Counted from the stretch's first letter, positions 1 through 6,958 are shown. The stretch is DNA of 11,657 bases from Pseudomonadota bacterium (GCA_021779655.1 JAJYAF010000035.1:1-11657); one strand, 5' to 3'. Translations and numbers: made by a program. The notes: generated by a model from the sequence alone, not told the origin.

Positions 1-538
1 GGCCGACGGACGTGCGCAAGCCCAGCGCGTCATTACCCGTGGGCTTCATGCCGTAGAAAAAAGCCACGGTAATACCAACGCCCACATACGGCCGGATGAT
101 GCCGATCTGGGGGAAATGCCATTGCGCAGTCAGCGTTGGAGGCAACACCCAGGCGGAGCCGAGTGTCGTGCCTGCTCCCAGGGCGCCGCCCTTGACGGAA
201 ACCGTGTGGCGCGTGGTGGCCGCGATCAATTGCAAGGAGAGGTTCCGCGTGAGGAAATAAGACGCATCCAGTTCAGGTGACACGCCGTCACTCACATGGA
301 CATGCGCCCCGGTGCCCGGGCCGTTATAGACATTCACATGGCTGGACAAATCTTCGGGCATCACGCCCAGGATGCTTAGATGGACTAGGACGTTACCCGC
401 CTGGTAGCCGGTCGGACCATTGATGAAGTCGTAATGGCTGGGATCGACATAGCCGGGCGCGCTTTGCGCCAGCGCTGGGGTGAGTGCCGTGCCGGCAAGC
501 AGGCCGCCGGCGCCGATGGTCAAGATAAGCCGTTTCAT
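1..538 (-). CDS. ompW: OmpW-family outer membrane beta-barrel protein, 5' part (3' end outside window)
   Basis: About 179 N-terminal codons are present and the frame stays open to the left edge; family members are usually a little over 200 residues, so only the last strands are missing. The protein begins with a Sec signal peptide (MKRLILTIGAGGLLAG..., cleavage likely after ALA at residue 24). OmpW-type segments follow: a VHLSILGVMPED strand, SYFLTRNLSLQLIAATTRHTV, LPPTLTAQWHFP and IRPYVGVGITVAFF. In the family this is an eight-stranded barrel of the outer membrane with a hydrophobic channel, linked to small hydrophobic compounds and to oxygen or oxidative stress. The start at 538 is supported by GGAGG nine bases upstream and by the signal peptide. 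It is separated from rlmD-like by 135 bp carrying its own promoter with an FNR-type box, so it is probably its own transcription unit. Family call is firm; the natural substrate is unknown. Confidence 0.9.
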   Translation of the reverse strand, partial: MKRLILTIGAGGLLAGTALTPALAQSAPGYVDPSHYDFINGPTGYQAGNVLVHLSILGVMPEDLSSHVNVYNGPGTGAHVHVSDGVSPELDASYFLTRNLSLQLIAATTRHTVSVKGGALGAGTTLGSAWVLPPTLTAQWHFPQIGIIRPYVGVGITVAFFYGMKPTGNDALGLRTSVG

Positions 539-547
539 TGATTAAAG

Positions 548-552
548 CCTCC
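548..552 (-). promoter_or_regulatory. Ribosome binding site of ompW
   Basis: GGAGG on the minus strand, nine bases before the ATG at 538. It fixes the start of the partial OmpW gene together with the signal peptide that begins there. Confidence 0.75.
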
Positions 553-574
553 GCTATTTGGCGAATATTCACCC

Positions 575-614
575 GTTAGAGGCGGCGGCGGCGCTCCTCC
601 TTGATCTAGAACAA
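575..614 (-). promoter_or_regulatory. Putative FNR/FixK/Anr-dependent promoter of ompW
   Basis: Minus strand carries TTGTTCTAGATCAA at 614-601, matching the FNR/FixK consensus TTGAT-N4-ATCAA at nine of ten defined positions. A -10-like TCTAAC lies at 580-575. This puts a start point near 566-568, with the box centred about 40 bp upstream, the usual place for a class II FNR-activated promoter. In E. coli ompW is a known FNR-responsive gene, so box, spacing and gene agree. The transcription start itself is inferred. Confidence 0.6.
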
Positions 615-673
615 GACGAATGGTGGAAGGCTGCGGGGCACATACGCGGATCATGCATAGCGCAAGGCGCGGC

Positions 674-1741
674 CTACAGCGCGAATACGGTGATGGCTTC
701 GAGGTTTTCGGAATACGGGAACTGATCGACCGGCGTGGCGGAGAGGAGCCGGTAGCCGGTGGCGCGCAGCGGCGCGGCATCGGCCGCGAGCGCGTGCGGG
801 TTGCAACTGATATAGATCACGCGCGGAATTCCCGCGGCGGCGAGAACCCTCATCTGTGCTGCGGCTCCGGCGTAAGGCGGGTTGAGCACCAAAGCCGGGC
901 GGCCTTTCAACTCGGCCGGTTGTAGCGGGCGGCGGGCCAGATCGCGCCGGTTGAGACGGATGCGGCCGTCCAGATTGTGCCGGCGCAGCGCCTGCTCCTG
1001 TGCTGCCACGGCGAGGGCATTGCCCTCATAGGCTTCCACCCGACCCCGCCGGGCCAGCGCGAAAGTAAGCGTGCCGATGCCGGCATAAAGCTCGATAATC
1101 GGCGTCTTTTCCGGCTTCTCCGGCAGGGCGGCCAGCACGGCGGCGATGATCGCGGCTTCGCCCGCCCGGCTGGGCTGAAGAAACGCGCCGGGCGGTGGAA
1201 CCACCGGAATACCGGAAAGGGTGAGGACCGGCGGGCTGCGGATGATAACTGGCTCGGGCAGCGCGTTTTCCTCGGCGATGCTGATGCGCGGCAGGTTGTG
1301 CGCCTGCGCGAAGGCGATGAGCTTTCGCCGGTCTGCGAGGTTGAGCGCGGCATCGGTGCGAAGCAGCAGATCAACGCCGTTATCCACCTGGTTGATGATA
1401 ACCGAAGCGGCGCGGCGGAAGCCCTGAACGCCGCGCAGCAATTCCCGCAAGGCGGGCAGCAGCGCGAGAATGCGCGGGTCGAGCAGGAGGCATTCGTGCA
1501 TGTCCACAACCTCGGCCCCGCGCGCCTGGTGCAGGCCAAGGCAAATGCCGCCCATCCCGCGCCTCGCCGCGAAATCGGCGCGCCGGCGCGCATGGGGCGG
1601 AATTTCCACGAGCGGCGCGATGGCCGGATTTTCATAGCCGGCGCGGCGCAAGGCGCTGGTAAGCAACGCCCGTTTGTCTATGACGTGGGGGTCGTCCACG
1701 GCGCAGCCGCCGCAGATCCCGAAATGCACGCAGTGCGCCAT
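674..1741 (-). CDS. RlmD/TrmA-family 23S rRNA (uracil-C5)-methyltransferase, TRAM-less
   Basis: A 355-residue SAM-dependent RNA methyltransferase of the RumA/RlmD family, which adds a methyl group to C5 of a uridine in 23S rRNA. The N-terminus supplies the 4Fe-4S ligands (CVHFGICGGC: Cys4, Cys10, Cys13, with Cys84 in MHECLL). The SAM-binding motif IELYAGIGTLTFALA lies at about 216-230, the catalytic Cys313 is in ISCNP, and the general base Glu348 is in NLEAI. The N-terminal TRAM domain of E. coli RlmD (about 430 residues) is absent. Motif IV, normally DPPRxG or DPARAG, reads NPPYAG at 287-292, an unusual change. The start is effectively forced: the in-frame codon 12 triplets upstream is the stop of gcdH, no other usable start lies between, and Cys4 must be kept. 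No clear Shine-Dalgarno is visible; a GC hairpin fills the leader. It lies 33 bp after gcdH. The target base (U1939-, U747- or other-type) cannot be told from sequence. Confidence 0.9.
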   Translation of the reverse strand: MAHCVHFGICGGCAVDDPHVIDKRALLTSALRRAGYENPAIAPLVEIPPHARRRADFAARRGMGGICLGLHQARGAEVVDMHECLLLDPRILALLPALRELLRGVQGFRRAASVIINQVDNGVDLLLRTDAALNLADRRKLIAFAQAHNLPRISIAEENALPEPVIIRSPPVLTLSGIPVVPPPGAFLQPSRAGEAAIIAAVLAALPEKPEKTPIIELYAGIGTLTFALARRGRVEAYEGNALAVAAQEQALRRHNLDGRIRLNRRDLARRPLQPAELKGRPALVLNPPYAGAAAQMRVLAAAGIPRVIYISCNPHALAADAAPLRATGYRLLSATPVDQFPYSENLEAITVFAL

Positions 1742-1743
1742 AG

Positions 1744-1772
1744 GCCCGGCAGGGCGCGAACGGCTGCCGGGC
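1744..1772 (-). other. GC-rich hairpin between gcdH and the rlmD-like gene
   Basis: Perfect 9-bp inverted repeat (GCCCGGCAG and CTGCCGGGC) around an 11-base loop, filling the space between the gcdH stop and the ATG of the methyltransferase gene, two bases from that ATG. No T-run follows, so it is not a classical terminator. It could cause partial termination, protect mRNA ends, or mask translation initiation of the methyltransferase. Confidence 0.5.
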
Positions 1773-1774
1773 GG

Positions 1775-2977
1775 CTAGAATGCCGACAGGCCGGTGATGC
1801 CGCGACCCAGGATGAGCGCATGCACGTCGTGCGTGCCCTCATAGGTATTCACCGTTTCCAGATTCAACATATGGCGGATCACATGGTATTCATCGGTGAT
1901 GCCGTTGCCGCCGTGGATGTCGCGCGCGGCGCGCGCGATCTCCAGCGCCTTGCCACAGGAATTGCGCTTGCAAAGCGAAATCATCTCCAGTGCGGCCTCG
2001 CCCTTATCCATCAGCCGCCCAAGTTGCAGCACGGTTTGCAGGCCGAGCGTGATTTCCGTGAGCATGTCGGCAAGCTTTTTCTGCACAAGCTGCGTATTGG
2101 CGAGCGGCCGGCCGAACAGCCGCCGTTCCAGCGCGTAGGCGCGCGAAGCGGCGAGGCAGAACTCCGCCGCCCCCAGCGCGCCCCAGGCGATGCCGTAGCG
2201 CGCGTTGTTGAGGCAGGAGAACGGCCCCTTGAGACCGCGCACTTTCGGCAGCTGATTTTCCGCCGGCACGAAAACGTCCTGCATCATGATCATGCCGGTA
2301 ATGGAGGCACGGAGCGAGAACTTGCCCTCTATTTTCGGCGTGGACAGGCCCGGCATGCCGCGCTCCAGGAGGAAGCCGCAAATCTCACCGGCATCGTCCT
2401 TCGCCCAGACCACCAGCACATCGGCAATCGGCGCGTTGGTGATCCAGGTTTTGGTGCCGTTCAGCAGAAAGCCGCCGTTCACCGATTTGGCGCGGGTGCG
2501 CATGGTGGCGGGGTCGGAGCCGGCATCGGGTTCGGTCAGGCCGAAAGCGCCGACGAAGTCGCCGGTGCGCAGCTTCGGCAGGAACCGGTTTTTCTGGACT
2601 TCCGATCCGAACGCCCAGATGGGATACATCACCAGCGAGGACTGCACGGAGAAGGCGCTGCGGTAGCCGCTATCCACGCGTTCGATCTCACGCGAGATCA
2701 GCCCATAGCCGACATAGGAAATATCGGCGCAGCCATGGCTATCGAGCGTCGCGCCGAGGAAGCCAAGCTCACCCATCTCCCGCAAAATCCCACGGTCGTA
2801 GCTTTCATTGCGAAAAGCCGCGAGCACCCGGGGCTGCAACTTCTCCTGCGCGTACTGCCGCGCGGCGTCGCGGATCGCGCGCTCTTCCTCGCTGAGTTGG
2901 GCATTCAGGTGCAGCGCGTCATCCCATTGAAAGCCGGTGAATTTTCCCTTCAATCGATCGGTGGTCGTGCTGCTCAT
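1775..2977 (-). CDS. gcdH: Glutaryl-CoA dehydrogenase
   Basis: A 400-residue acyl-CoA dehydrogenase whose sequence follows glutaryl-CoA dehydrogenase closely. In that family it oxidises and decarboxylates glutaryl-CoA to crotonyl-CoA and CO2, passing electrons from FAD to ETF, in lysine, tryptophan and some aromatic degradation routes. Visible marks are [14 protein letters not shown] with the substrate-binding Arg (about 106), [14 protein letters not shown] (143-156), KTWITNAP (176-183), [13 protein letters not shown] (254-266), the flavin-site [13 protein letters not shown] (285-297), and [16 protein letters not shown] with catalytic base Glu380. Length is normal for a bacterial enzyme. Its ATG overlaps the helicase stop (ATGA), so translation is probably coupled; an AAGGA lies about 14 bases upstream. 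No other glutarate, lysine or benzoate degradation gene is in view, so it is isolated from its pathway. Confidence 0.95.
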   Translation of the reverse strand: MSSTTTDRLKGKFTGFQWDDALHLNAQLSEEERAIRDAARQYAQEKLQPRVLAAFRNESYDRGILREMGELGFLGATLDSHGCADISYVGYGLISREIERVDSGYRSAFSVQSSLVMYPIWAFGSEVQKNRFLPKLRTGDFVGAFGLTEPDAGSDPATMRTRAKSVNGGFLLNGTKTWITNAPIADVLVVWAKDDAGEICGFLLERGMPGLSTPKIEGKFSLRASITGMIMMQDVFVPAENQLPKVRGLKGPFSCLNNARYGIAWGALGAAEFCLAASRAYALERRLFGRPLANTQLVQKKLADMLTEITLGLQTVLQLGRLMDKGEAALEMISLCKRNSCGKALEIARAARDIHGGNGITDEYHVIRHMLNLETVNTYEGTHDVHALILGRGITGLSAF

Positions 2978-4572
2978 GCGGCGATTTCGTCCTTCTGGTT
3001 TTGCGTATCGGGGTTTTCCGCCACCTTGTCGTCCGGCGTCTTATCGTTCCGGGTAGGCGTGTTGCGTTTGCGGAGGAGCATGAATGCGGGAATTTCCTTG
3101 CCGAAGCCCACGACGTTGGGTCCGCCATCTGCCCCATGATCGGTCCCATGATCGGTCCCATGATCGGTCCCGTGATCGGTCCCATGGCCGGCCCGGCGAT
3201 CGGCTCGGCGGCCGGCTTGACGATCGGCTCGCGGTTCGGTCAAGCGCCCGGTGGGGCGTTCGCGCCGGGTTGCGGTGCGTGGCTGTTCCTCGCGCTTTTC
3301 CTCGCCGCTGTCCGGCGCGGGCGCGGGCCGGCGCGGCCGGGGTTCCGCGCGCTTCGCGGCGGGTCTGGCTGTGCCCTGGCCGCGCCGTCCGCGCTTCAGT
3401 TCAGGCTCCGCCCATTCCACCGCGTCCAGTCCGGGAAGCGCGATACGGAGAATCGGCGTGCCCGTGAGCTTTTCGATCGCCTCGACAGCCAGGCGGTCTT
3501 CCGGCGCGGCGATGGTGAAGGCCTTGCCCTCGCGTCCGGCGCGGCCGGTGCGGCCGATGCGGTGAACATAGTCCTCGGCATGGTGCGGCACGTCGAAATT
3601 GAACACGTGGCTGAGGCCGCCGATATCGATGCCGCGCGCCGCGACATCGGAGCAAACCAGTAACTGCAACTGGCCGGCCTTGAATTTCTCCAGTGTCGCG
3701 AAGCGGACCGGCTGGGGCAGATCCCCATGCAGCGCGCCAGCGCTGAAGCCGTGCTTGAGCAGCGATTTCAGCAGAATATCCACGTCCCGCTTGCGGTTGC
3801 AGAAGATCAGCGCGTTCTGCACGTCTTCCGAGCGGACCAGCCGGCGCAGCGCCTCGCGCTTGTCGTGGTGCGCCACCAGCACCAGGCCGCTTGCGATGGT
3901 GGCGGCTACCGTCGCCGGGCGGGCCACGGTGATCTCCTTCGGTTCATGCAGAAACGCATCCGCGAGGCGGCGGATTTCCGGCGCCATGGTGGCGGAGAAG
4001 AATAAGGTCTGGCGGTTGCGCGGCAGCAGCGAGACAATGCGCTCGATATCCGGAATGAAGCCCATGTCCAGCATCCGGTCCGCCTCGTCGATCACCAGAA
4101 CCTTCACATCGGTGAGCAGCAGGCCGCCACGCTCGAACAGATCGATCAGCCGGCCAGGGGTGGCGATCAGCACGTCCACCCCCCGGGCGAGCACATCTTT
4201 CTGCTCGGCCATGCTTTCGCCGCCGATGAGCAGCGCGTGGTTGAACTTCAGGTATTTCCCGTAGGCGATAAAATTCTCCGCCACCTGCAAGGCAAGCTCC
4301 CGTGTCGGCTCCAGGATCAGGGAACGCGGCATCCGGGCGCGCGCGCGGGAGCCGGAGAGGATGTCCAGCAGCGGAAGGGTGAAGCTCGCGGTCTTGCCGG
4401 TGCCGGTCTGGGCACAGCCCAGCACGTCGCGGCCCGTCAGCACCGTGGGGATGGCCTGCGCCTGGATCGGCGTGGGCTGGAGATAGCCCTTGTCGCGCAG
4501 CGCGCGCAAAACCGGCTCGGACAGGCCGAGCGCGGCGAAGCCGTCCGCGGTGGCTGGCTCCTCGGGAGCCAT
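2974..4572 (-). CDS. DEAD-box ATP-dependent RNA helicase (RhlE-like) with repeat-rich basic tail
   Basis: Superfamily 2 RNA helicase that would unwind RNA duplexes in ribosome assembly or mRNA decay. Numbered from the ATG at 4572 (532 aa): Q motif around 16-41 ([10 protein letters not shown]...PTPIQAQ), AQTGTGKT 54-61, PTRELA 89-94, ATPGR 137-141, DEAD 162-165, SAT 193-195, ARGID 312-316, HRIGRTGR 337-344. From about 390 comes an Arg/Pro/Ala-rich disordered tail holding four HGTD units (463-482), then [15 protein letters not shown], which resembles the conserved end of related alphaproteobacterial helicases. The frame is open back to an ATG at 4767, but those extra 65 residues look non-coding (Cys/His/Ser/Pro-rich) and contain a possible promoter (TTGACT, 18 bp, AATTAC). 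I therefore prefer 4572, although its ribosome binding site is poor. GTG just before it, or an upstream TTG, are alternatives. It overlaps gcdH by four bases. Confidence 0.88.
   Translation of the reverse strand: MAPEEPATADGFAALGLSEPVLRALRDKGYLQPTPIQAQAIPTVLTGRDVLGCAQTGTGKTASFTLPLLDILSGSRARARMPRSLILEPTRELALQVAENFIAYGKYLKFNHALLIGGESMAEQKDVLARGVDVLIATPGRLIDLFERGGLLLTDVKVLVIDEADRMLDMGFIPDIERIVSLLPRNRQTLFFSATMAPEIRRLADAFLHEPKEITVARPATVAATIASGLVLVAHHDKREALRRLVRSEDVQNALIFCNRKRDVDILLKSLLKHGFSAGALHGDLPQPVRFATLEKFKAGQLQLLVCSDVAARGIDIGGLSHVFNFDVPHHAEDYVHRIGRTGRAGREGKAFTIAAPEDRLAVEAIEKLTGTPILRIALPGLDAVEWAEPELKRGRRGQGTARPAAKRAEPRPRRPAPAPDSGEEKREEQPRTATRRERPTGRLTEPRADRQAGRRADRRAGHGTDHGTDHGTDHGTDHGADGGPNVVGFGKEIPAFMLLRKRNTPTRNDKTPDDKVAENPDTQNQKDEIAA
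3135..3182. repeat. 12-bp tandem repeat inside the helicase tail (4 units)
   Basis: Four head-to-tail copies of CATGATCGGTCC on the plus strand (the fourth starts CG instead of CA), followed by decayed copies to about 3240. Read on the minus strand it codes for repeating His-Gly-Thr-Asp in the disordered C-terminus. As a multiple of three, copy-number change would alter tail length without shifting the frame. Confidence 0.9.
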
Positions 4573-4785
4573 CACTACGGGTGTGGCTTCCCCGTCGATG
4601 AGCGTGGACCCTGGTTGCGCGGCAGGTTCCGCGGCGTCGTGCTGGCTATGGGACAAATACGGCAAATCCGTTCGCGGGGTTGAGGCGCACGCACAGGCGT
4701 GCGGTGAGCGCAATGGCGCTTCTCTTGCCTGCCGTAATTCGGGAAAGCAACGGTCTGAGTCAAGCATTATCGGCCTGCAAACCCC
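4573..4785 (-). promoter_or_regulatory. Spacer between cueR-like gene and helicase, with possible helicase promoter
   Basis: About 213 bp if the helicase starts at 4572. On the minus strand TTGACT is followed after 18 bases by AATTAC (3 of 6 to the -10 consensus), just downstream of the regulator's stop. This may let the helicase be transcribed separately from the regulator. No terminator hairpin with a T-run was seen. The promoter call is weak. Confidence 0.3.
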
Positions 4786-5190
4786 TCAACGCAGGACATC
4801 CAAAGCATTCAGGATGGGGCAATCGGGCCGGTTATCGCCCGGGCATCGGGCGGCCAGGCGCTTCAGCGTCTCGGTCATGGCCTGCAGGGCGGCTGCCTTT
4901 TCTTCGAGTGCTGCGATGTGCCGCTGCGCGATCGCCTTCACCTCGGCGGAACTGCGGCCGCGATCGCGCCAGAGGACGAGCAGGTGCCGGATGTCGCCGA
5001 TCGAAAAGCCGAGATCGCGGGCGCGGCGGATGAGGGCGAGTTCCTGCAGGTCGTGCTCCCCGTAACGGCGATAGCGGTTTTCCCCGCGCTGCGGCGGGGC
5101 TATCAGCCCGATGCTCTCATAATGCCGGATCATTTTCGGGTTGACGCCGGTGCGGCGCGATGCCTCGTGGATGGTGACGAGCGCGTTCAT
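4786..5190 (-). CDS. cueR: CueR-like copper-responsive MerR-family transcriptional regulator
   Basis: A 134-residue MerR-family activator. The N-terminal winged helix reads TIHEASRRTGVNPKMIRHYE (about 6-25), a dimerisation helix follows (about 80-112), and the C-terminal metal loop RCPGDNRPDC carries Cys116 and Cys124. The eight-residue spacing of these cysteines equals that of Cys112/Cys120 in E. coli CueR. Ser81 in RSSAEVK sits where CueR has Ser77, the residue typical of sensors of monovalent Cu(I), Ag(I) or Au(I); sensors of divalent ions have Cys there. In this family the protein untwists an over-long promoter spacer when metal is bound. It is divergent from the HMA-fold chaperone gene, and a CueR-type promoter lies 60-90 bp before its own start, suggesting autoregulation. 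No strong Shine-Dalgarno is visible before the ATG. An alternative is a sensor of another soft metal. Confidence 0.88.
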   Translation of the reverse strand: MNALVTIHEASRRTGVNPKMIRHYESIGLIAPPQRGENRYRRYGEHDLQELALIRRARDLGFSIGDIRHLLVLWRDRGRSSAEVKAIAQRHIAALEEKAAALQAMTETLKRLAARCPGDNRPDCPILNALDVLR

Positions 5191-5251
5191 GCGGTCGTGA
5201 TGGTGTCGGGAACGATGGGATCGCGCAGGCCGGTTGCCGCCATGGCGCGGG

Positions 5252-5281
5252 ATAATAAGATTTCCGTGATGGGAAGGTCAA
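5252..5281 (-). promoter_or_regulatory. Probable CueR-type operator/promoter of the regulator gene
   Basis: On the minus strand TTGACC (5281-5276) is followed by an 18-bp spacer and TATTAT (5257-5252). The segment TTGACCTTCCC is the same as the start of known CueR promoters (E. coli copA: TTGACCTTCCCC). An imperfect dyad TTCC-N6-GGAA spans the spacer centre. Known CueR sites have N7 and a 19-bp spacer, so this one is 1 bp shorter if the -10 is read as TATTAT. The start point would lie about 50 bases before the regulator's ATG. Confidence 0.55.
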
Positions 5282-5443
5282 ATGCGCGTGGCTTGAAACC
5301 GGCCGGCATCCACCCAACACTAGAATCTCCAGCATTTGCTGAATAGACCCCAGCTTTATGTTGGGCGAGCAAATTCCATGCGTTCAGCCCGGCGCTTCCG
5401 TGTCAAACCAAACGCATATTGTGTTAATCGGAAAGCGATCCTC
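5282..5443. other. Divergent intergenic region before the HMA-protein gene
   Basis: No gene is supported here. An open plus-strand frame extends upstream of 5456, but the strong ribosome binding site at 5444-5450 places the real start at 5456. A -10-like TAGAAT (5321-5326) has no good -35 at normal spacing, so the plus-strand promoter remains undefined. No second CueR-like dyad was seen pointing toward the chaperone gene. Confidence 0.5.
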
Positions 5444-5450
5444 GAGGAGG
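5444..5450 (+). promoter_or_regulatory. Strong ribosome binding site of the HMA-domain protein gene
   Basis: GAGGAGG with five bases to the ATG at 5456. It decides the start over an upstream ATG at 5336 in the same frame and predicts high translation of this small protein. Confidence 0.85.
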
Positions 5451-5455
5451 AAAGA

Positions 5456-5668
5456 ATGGCCCAGTCCACTCCGTTGCAGTTCATCGTGCCGGACATGGCG
5501 CGCCAGGCTTGCGTTTCGTCGATCAGGGAAGCGGTGCGCCGGCTGGATGCGGAGGCGCATGTTTCCGCGGACCTGGTAACCAAGCATGTGGTGATCGGCA
5601 GCACCGTGGATGCGTCCGAGATCGCCCATGCGATCGCTGGCGCGGGCTTCACGGTCAAGGCCGCTTAA
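5456..5668 (+). CDS. Small HMA-domain (CopZ-like) protein with incomplete metal motif
   Basis: A 70-residue protein with the fold signature of copper chaperones and P-type ATPase metal-binding domains: FIVPDMARQACVSSIREAV at the start, ARLD-like turn (DAEAHVSADLVTKHVVI) in the middle and IAHAIAGAGFTVKAA at the end. In canonical members the loop reads MxCxxC. Here it is MARQAC: the first Cys is Arg16, only Cys19 remains, and the usual His between them is Ala18. Single-ligand or dimer-bridged Cu(I) binding, another ligand, or loss of metal binding are all possible. It has an excellent ribosome binding site. It is divergent from a CueR-like regulator, which supports a copper role, yet no CopA-type ATPase lies in the window. 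The acyltransferase gene follows after 49 bp. Family is clear; metal function is uncertain. Confidence 0.85.
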   Translation: MAQSTPLQFIVPDMARQACVSSIREAVRRLDAEAHVSADLVTKHVVIGSTVDASEIAHAIAGAGFTVKAA

Positions 5669-5717
5669 CGCGGTCCGTTTTCGGCGATCACGGGCGCGAA
5701 GGGTTTGAAGGTTTAGG

Positions 5718-6938
5718 ATGGCGGGGACGGAAGCGGGATTGAAAAACGGCAAGCTGGTCCCGCTGGAGGGGCTGCGCGGCATCGCCGCCGCCGTCGTGGT
5801 GCTGTACCATCTCGTTCTCGGCTACACGCAAAAGGGTGTGGGGACGGTGCCGCGGGGCCATGGCGCGCTCGATGCCGTGTTCCAGTTCGGCCTTGGCCTG
5901 CTCAACGGCGGGGCGGCCGTTGCCGTGTTTTTCGTACTTTCGGGCTTCATCCTCAGCCTGCCTTTCGCGCATGACCGCAGCATCTGGCGCGTGCTCGTGG
6001 CCACGCTCAAACGCTGGCCAAGGCTCGCCATGCTCACCACCCTCGCCTGCCTGTTCGCCTGGGCGCTGATTTGCGCCTCGCACGACAATTACAAGGCCGC
6101 CGCCCATGTCATCGGCGCCAAATGGCTCGCCACCCATGGCAACGCCCCGCTGGAGGGGCATGATATCTCCTGGCTCAGCGCCTTGCGGGAAGGCCTCTAT
6201 AAGGCCTTCCTTTTCGGCGACGTGCATTTCGATTCCCCGCTCTGGACCATGCGCATCGAGCTGTTCTGCAGCTTTGCCATCTTCCTCGCCGCGCCCGTAC
6301 TGTTCGCCATCCGCAGCTGGACCTTGCGGCTTGCTCTCATCGCTCTGGCCATGTTCGCCGCCGGTACGTCATATCCCGTTACCTACCTCAGCGACTTTCT
6401 CGTGGGCGTCCTGCTCGCCATGCTGTTCGCCGAAAACAGGATGCCCAAGTTCTCCAATTCGCAGGCCGCGTTGTTCGGCTTTATCGCGCTTTACCTTTTC
6501 AGCTTCACCTATGAGCAGAAGCTGCTGATCCACGCGCCGCTGAAGGCCCTGCTGGGCAGGGGGGATAGCGCCCATTTCGTCTGGGACGCGGGTGCCGCGC
6601 TGTTCATCCTGCTGTTGCTAGGCAATCCGTTCCTGCGCCGTGTCTTTTCGAAAACCTGGGCGGTCTGGCTTGGGCTGCTCTCCTTTCCCATCTATCTTCT
6701 GCACGGGCCGGTCATGCTCTCCGCCGGCGCCATCGGCTTCAACCAGGCGCTTGGCGTTGTTGGAAAAACCAATAGCGCGCTGCTGGCGGCCGCCATCAGC
6801 ATCGCGCTCACGCTGATTTGCGCCCTGCCGCTGGTCTGGGTCGACAGGGCCTGGACGAAAATCCTCTCCGCCCTTACGCGGCCCATGCTCCGGCGTCCGC
6901 GGGCGCGCCGGCAGGTGGTCGTCGCGCAGCCCCGCTAG
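5718..6938 (+). CDS. Acyltransferase-3 family integral membrane acyltransferase
   Basis: A 406-residue polytopic membrane protein of the acyltransferase-3 (OatA/OafA/NodX type) family, whose members move acetyl or other acyl groups to cell-surface sugars such as LPS, peptidoglycan or exopolysaccharide. Signature pieces are LEGLRGIAAAVVVLYHL (16-32, with the conserved His31), FFVLSGFILS (71-80), SPLWTMRIEL (173-182) and LLSFPIYLLHGP (320-331). Around ten hydrophobic helices alternate with short loops, and the C-terminus is a short basic cytoplasmic tail (RRPRARR). Length is normal for the membrane domain alone; there is no SGNH extension. GAAGG lies six bases before the ATG. It follows the HMA protein by 49 bp on the same strand and could be co-transcribed, with no functional link evident. 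The acceptor is unknown. It converges on the ligase gene with 20 bp between stops and no visible terminator. Confidence 0.9.
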   Translation: MAGTEAGLKNGKLVPLEGLRGIAAAVVVLYHLVLGYTQKGVGTVPRGHGALDAVFQFGLGLLNGGAAVAVFFVLSGFILSLPFAHDRSIWRVLVATLKRWPRLAMLTTLACLFAWALICASHDNYKAAAHVIGAKWLATHGNAPLEGHDISWLSALREGLYKAFLFGDVHFDSPLWTMRIELFCSFAIFLAAPVLFAIRSWTLRLALIALAMFAAGTSYPVTYLSDFLVGVLLAMLFAENRMPKFSNSQAALFGFIALYLFSFTYEQKLLIHAPLKALLGRGDSAHFVWDAGAALFILLLLGNPFLRRVFSKTWAVWLGLLSFPIYLLHGPVMLSAGAIGFNQALGVVGKTNSALLAAAISIALTLICALPLVWVDRAWTKILSALTRPMLRRPRARRQVVVAQPR

Positions 6939-6958
6939 CGCGCGGCCTCGCCTGGTCC

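Noticed and set aside
977..3139. Very long plus-strand open frame (720 codons) opposite the methyltransferase and gcdH genes
   Set aside because: It is antisense to two clearly recognisable enzymes, its translation has no family resemblance, and such open antisense frames are normal in GC-rich DNA.
3135..3182. Possible CRISPR-like or iteron array
   Set aside because: The units are 12 bp, directly adjacent without spacers, and lie inside a coding frame, so they are an in-gene tandem repeat.
5293..5326. Plus-strand promoter TTGAAA ... TAGAAT for the HMA gene
   Set aside because: The spacing is 22 bp, too long even for MerR-type promoters, and no CueR dyad lies between the elements.
5336..5455. 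Longer 110-residue version of the HMA protein
   Set aside because: The extra 40 residues do not resemble the HMA fold, and the strong GAGGAGG site fits the start at 5456.
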